This document shows positions 63,265 to 64,000 of a stretch of 64,000 bases of DNA, piece after piece. A program made the translations under genes and the position numbers. Under the pieces are notes generated by a model that searched no databases, was not told where the DNA came from, and worked only from the letters and a program-made list of their open reading frames with translations. Numbering within the stretch: the stretch's first letter is position 1; every line of letters starts with the position of its first letter. Source of the stretch: Neostapfia colusana (Eukaryota; Streptophyta; Magnoliopsida; Poales; Poaceae); assembly GCA_030760725.1 (NCBI GenBank), contig JASWHV010000018.1, positions 21,918,273-21,982,272 on the forward strand, read 5' to 3'.

Positions 63265-63665
63265 TGTTAGTAGTTGAATTCTTACTCTCATTGGAAGAGA
63301 GGATGACACTAGGAGTTGGGGCAATTTTCTTCTATTTCTCACACAATGCCATACCAACCCAAGGGGTTGAGGCTACATATTTATAGCTGCCATGGCAGCC
63401 AAGCATATGCCACAAAGATGCTAGTCTAAGATGCTTAGATGCTGTCCTAATATGCTGTCCTTGGCTGACACTAAGATGCTGTCCTAGTGTGCTTAATATG
63501 CTGTCCTAGTGTCCTTAGATGTTGTCCTAATTGGGGCCACAAAGATCAAAGGACTAGAGTACAACAAGAACCAAGGACCAAGGACTAAAGTGCAACAAAC
63601 TAAAGGACTAGGGTACAAGGGACTAGGGGACCAAAGATCAAAGGACTACAAGACTTATTCCAGCA
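63265..63665 (-). repeat. 5' LTR of copia copy 4
   Basis: Plus strand TGTTAGTAGTTG .. TTATTCCAGCA, 401 bp. Flanked by CCGGC at 63666-63670 and, on the inner side, by the primer site GCTCTGATACCA (plus strand). Confidence 0.92.
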
Positions 63666-63670
63666 CCGGC

Positions 63671-64000
63671 CGGGGAGGTGCACCCTGGCCCACTCCCTAC
63701 AACCCGTGGACTGGCCAGATCTACATGTGGCCTAGGCCGTCTCCGGGTTCTCAGCCTCCACGACCACCACGCCCCCAACCGGCGTTTGTAGCCACCCCGG
63801 GCTACAGTGGACCAGCCTACAGTGCTGGTGGGCCGCCGACTCAGGCCTACAGTGGGCCTGGCTACCCTTCTGGCGGACAGTCAGCCTCGACCTACGGAGG
63901 CACCGACTATCCTGTTGTATACTCGGAGCCCTCGGCACCTCTCCAGGAGCCACCCTCGACGTGGGATCGACAGTCGTTGCCTTCTTCCTTCAGCACCATG
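63671..64000 (+). pseudogene. Second copia family gag-pol, continuation
   Basis: Resumes after copy 4: GGAPWPTPYNPWTGQIYMWP, then a Pro/Tyr/Gly-rich linker (YSGPAYSAGGPPTQAYSGPG) and STWDRQSLPSSFSTM at the window end. This is the linker that precedes the protease in this copia type. Open in this frame within the window. Confidence 0.7.

Larger units (their letters stand above)
57956..63665 (-). mobile_element. Ty1/copia copy 4, full length, minus strand
   Basis: 5710 bp, same family as copies 1-3. 3' LTR 57956-58359, 5' LTR 63265-63665, primer site 63251-63262, polypurine tract just after 58359. Perfect CCGGC duplication. Inserted antisense in the gag of the second copia family. Confidence 0.93.
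55909..64000 (+). mobile_element. Second copia family, 5' part, in MORC intron 11
   Basis: Own sequence is 55909-57955 plus 63671-64000, with minus-strand copia copy 4 nested between. It runs off the window, so its 3' LTR and target duplication cannot be checked. Gag type differs from the four MSDGQ copies. Confidence 0.8.

Overview
This is plant nuclear DNA, most likely from a grass (Poaceae, probably panicoid). The evidence is the dense nest of LTR retrotransposons with grass-type Ty3/gypsy and Ty1/copia proteins, primer sites for plant initiator-methionine tRNA, and one split host gene with GT-AG introns. The species call is inference; nothing in the window fixes it. There are no bacterial genes, operons, rRNA/tRNA genes or CRISPR arrays.

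Layout. (1) 1-9265: a cluster of degraded, non-autonomous Ty3/gypsy elements with Tat-type (RIRE2/Retand-like) gag, all coding on the minus strand. Three LTRs (1704-2817, 4162-5245, 8171-9265) alternate with partial internal regions, and an inverted LTR piece lies at about 2982-3491. Each LTR carries a G-box (CACGTG) array with a 55-57 bp period. (2) 9266-10386 and 25827-26835: low-information flanks with no recognisable gene. (3) 10387-25826: a complete 15.4-kb minus-strand chromovirus (Tekay-like) with about 4.05-kb LTRs, a perfect 5-bp target duplication (TGCAC), gag-pol with a C-terminal chromodomain-like region, and an extra sense ORF between the primer site and gag. (4) 26836-36664: copia copy 1, split by a 4.1-kb solo LTR of the same chromovirus family (duplication GAAGA). 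(5) 37309-55634: the 5' eleven exons of a MORC-family GHKL ATPase gene (MORC1/CRT1-like), plus strand, 430 codons read without a frame break. Intron 6 is about 13.8 kb because an RTE-type LINE landed in it. The LINE was then hit by a hAT-like element and by copia copy 2, and copy 2 was hit by copia copy 3. Every level keeps its target duplication. (6) 55909-64000: a different copia element, minus-strand copia copy 4 nested in its gag, running off the window. The rest of the MORC gene must lie beyond 64000.

How it fits together. The only host gene I can support is the MORC ATPase. MORC proteins take part in silencing transposons, so a MORC gene carrying this TE load with an unbroken reading frame is the notable biology here. 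The four copia copies are one family, and each has lost a different integrase catalytic feature. Most of their nonsense codons are CAG to TAG changes, as expected from decay of methylated CHG sites.
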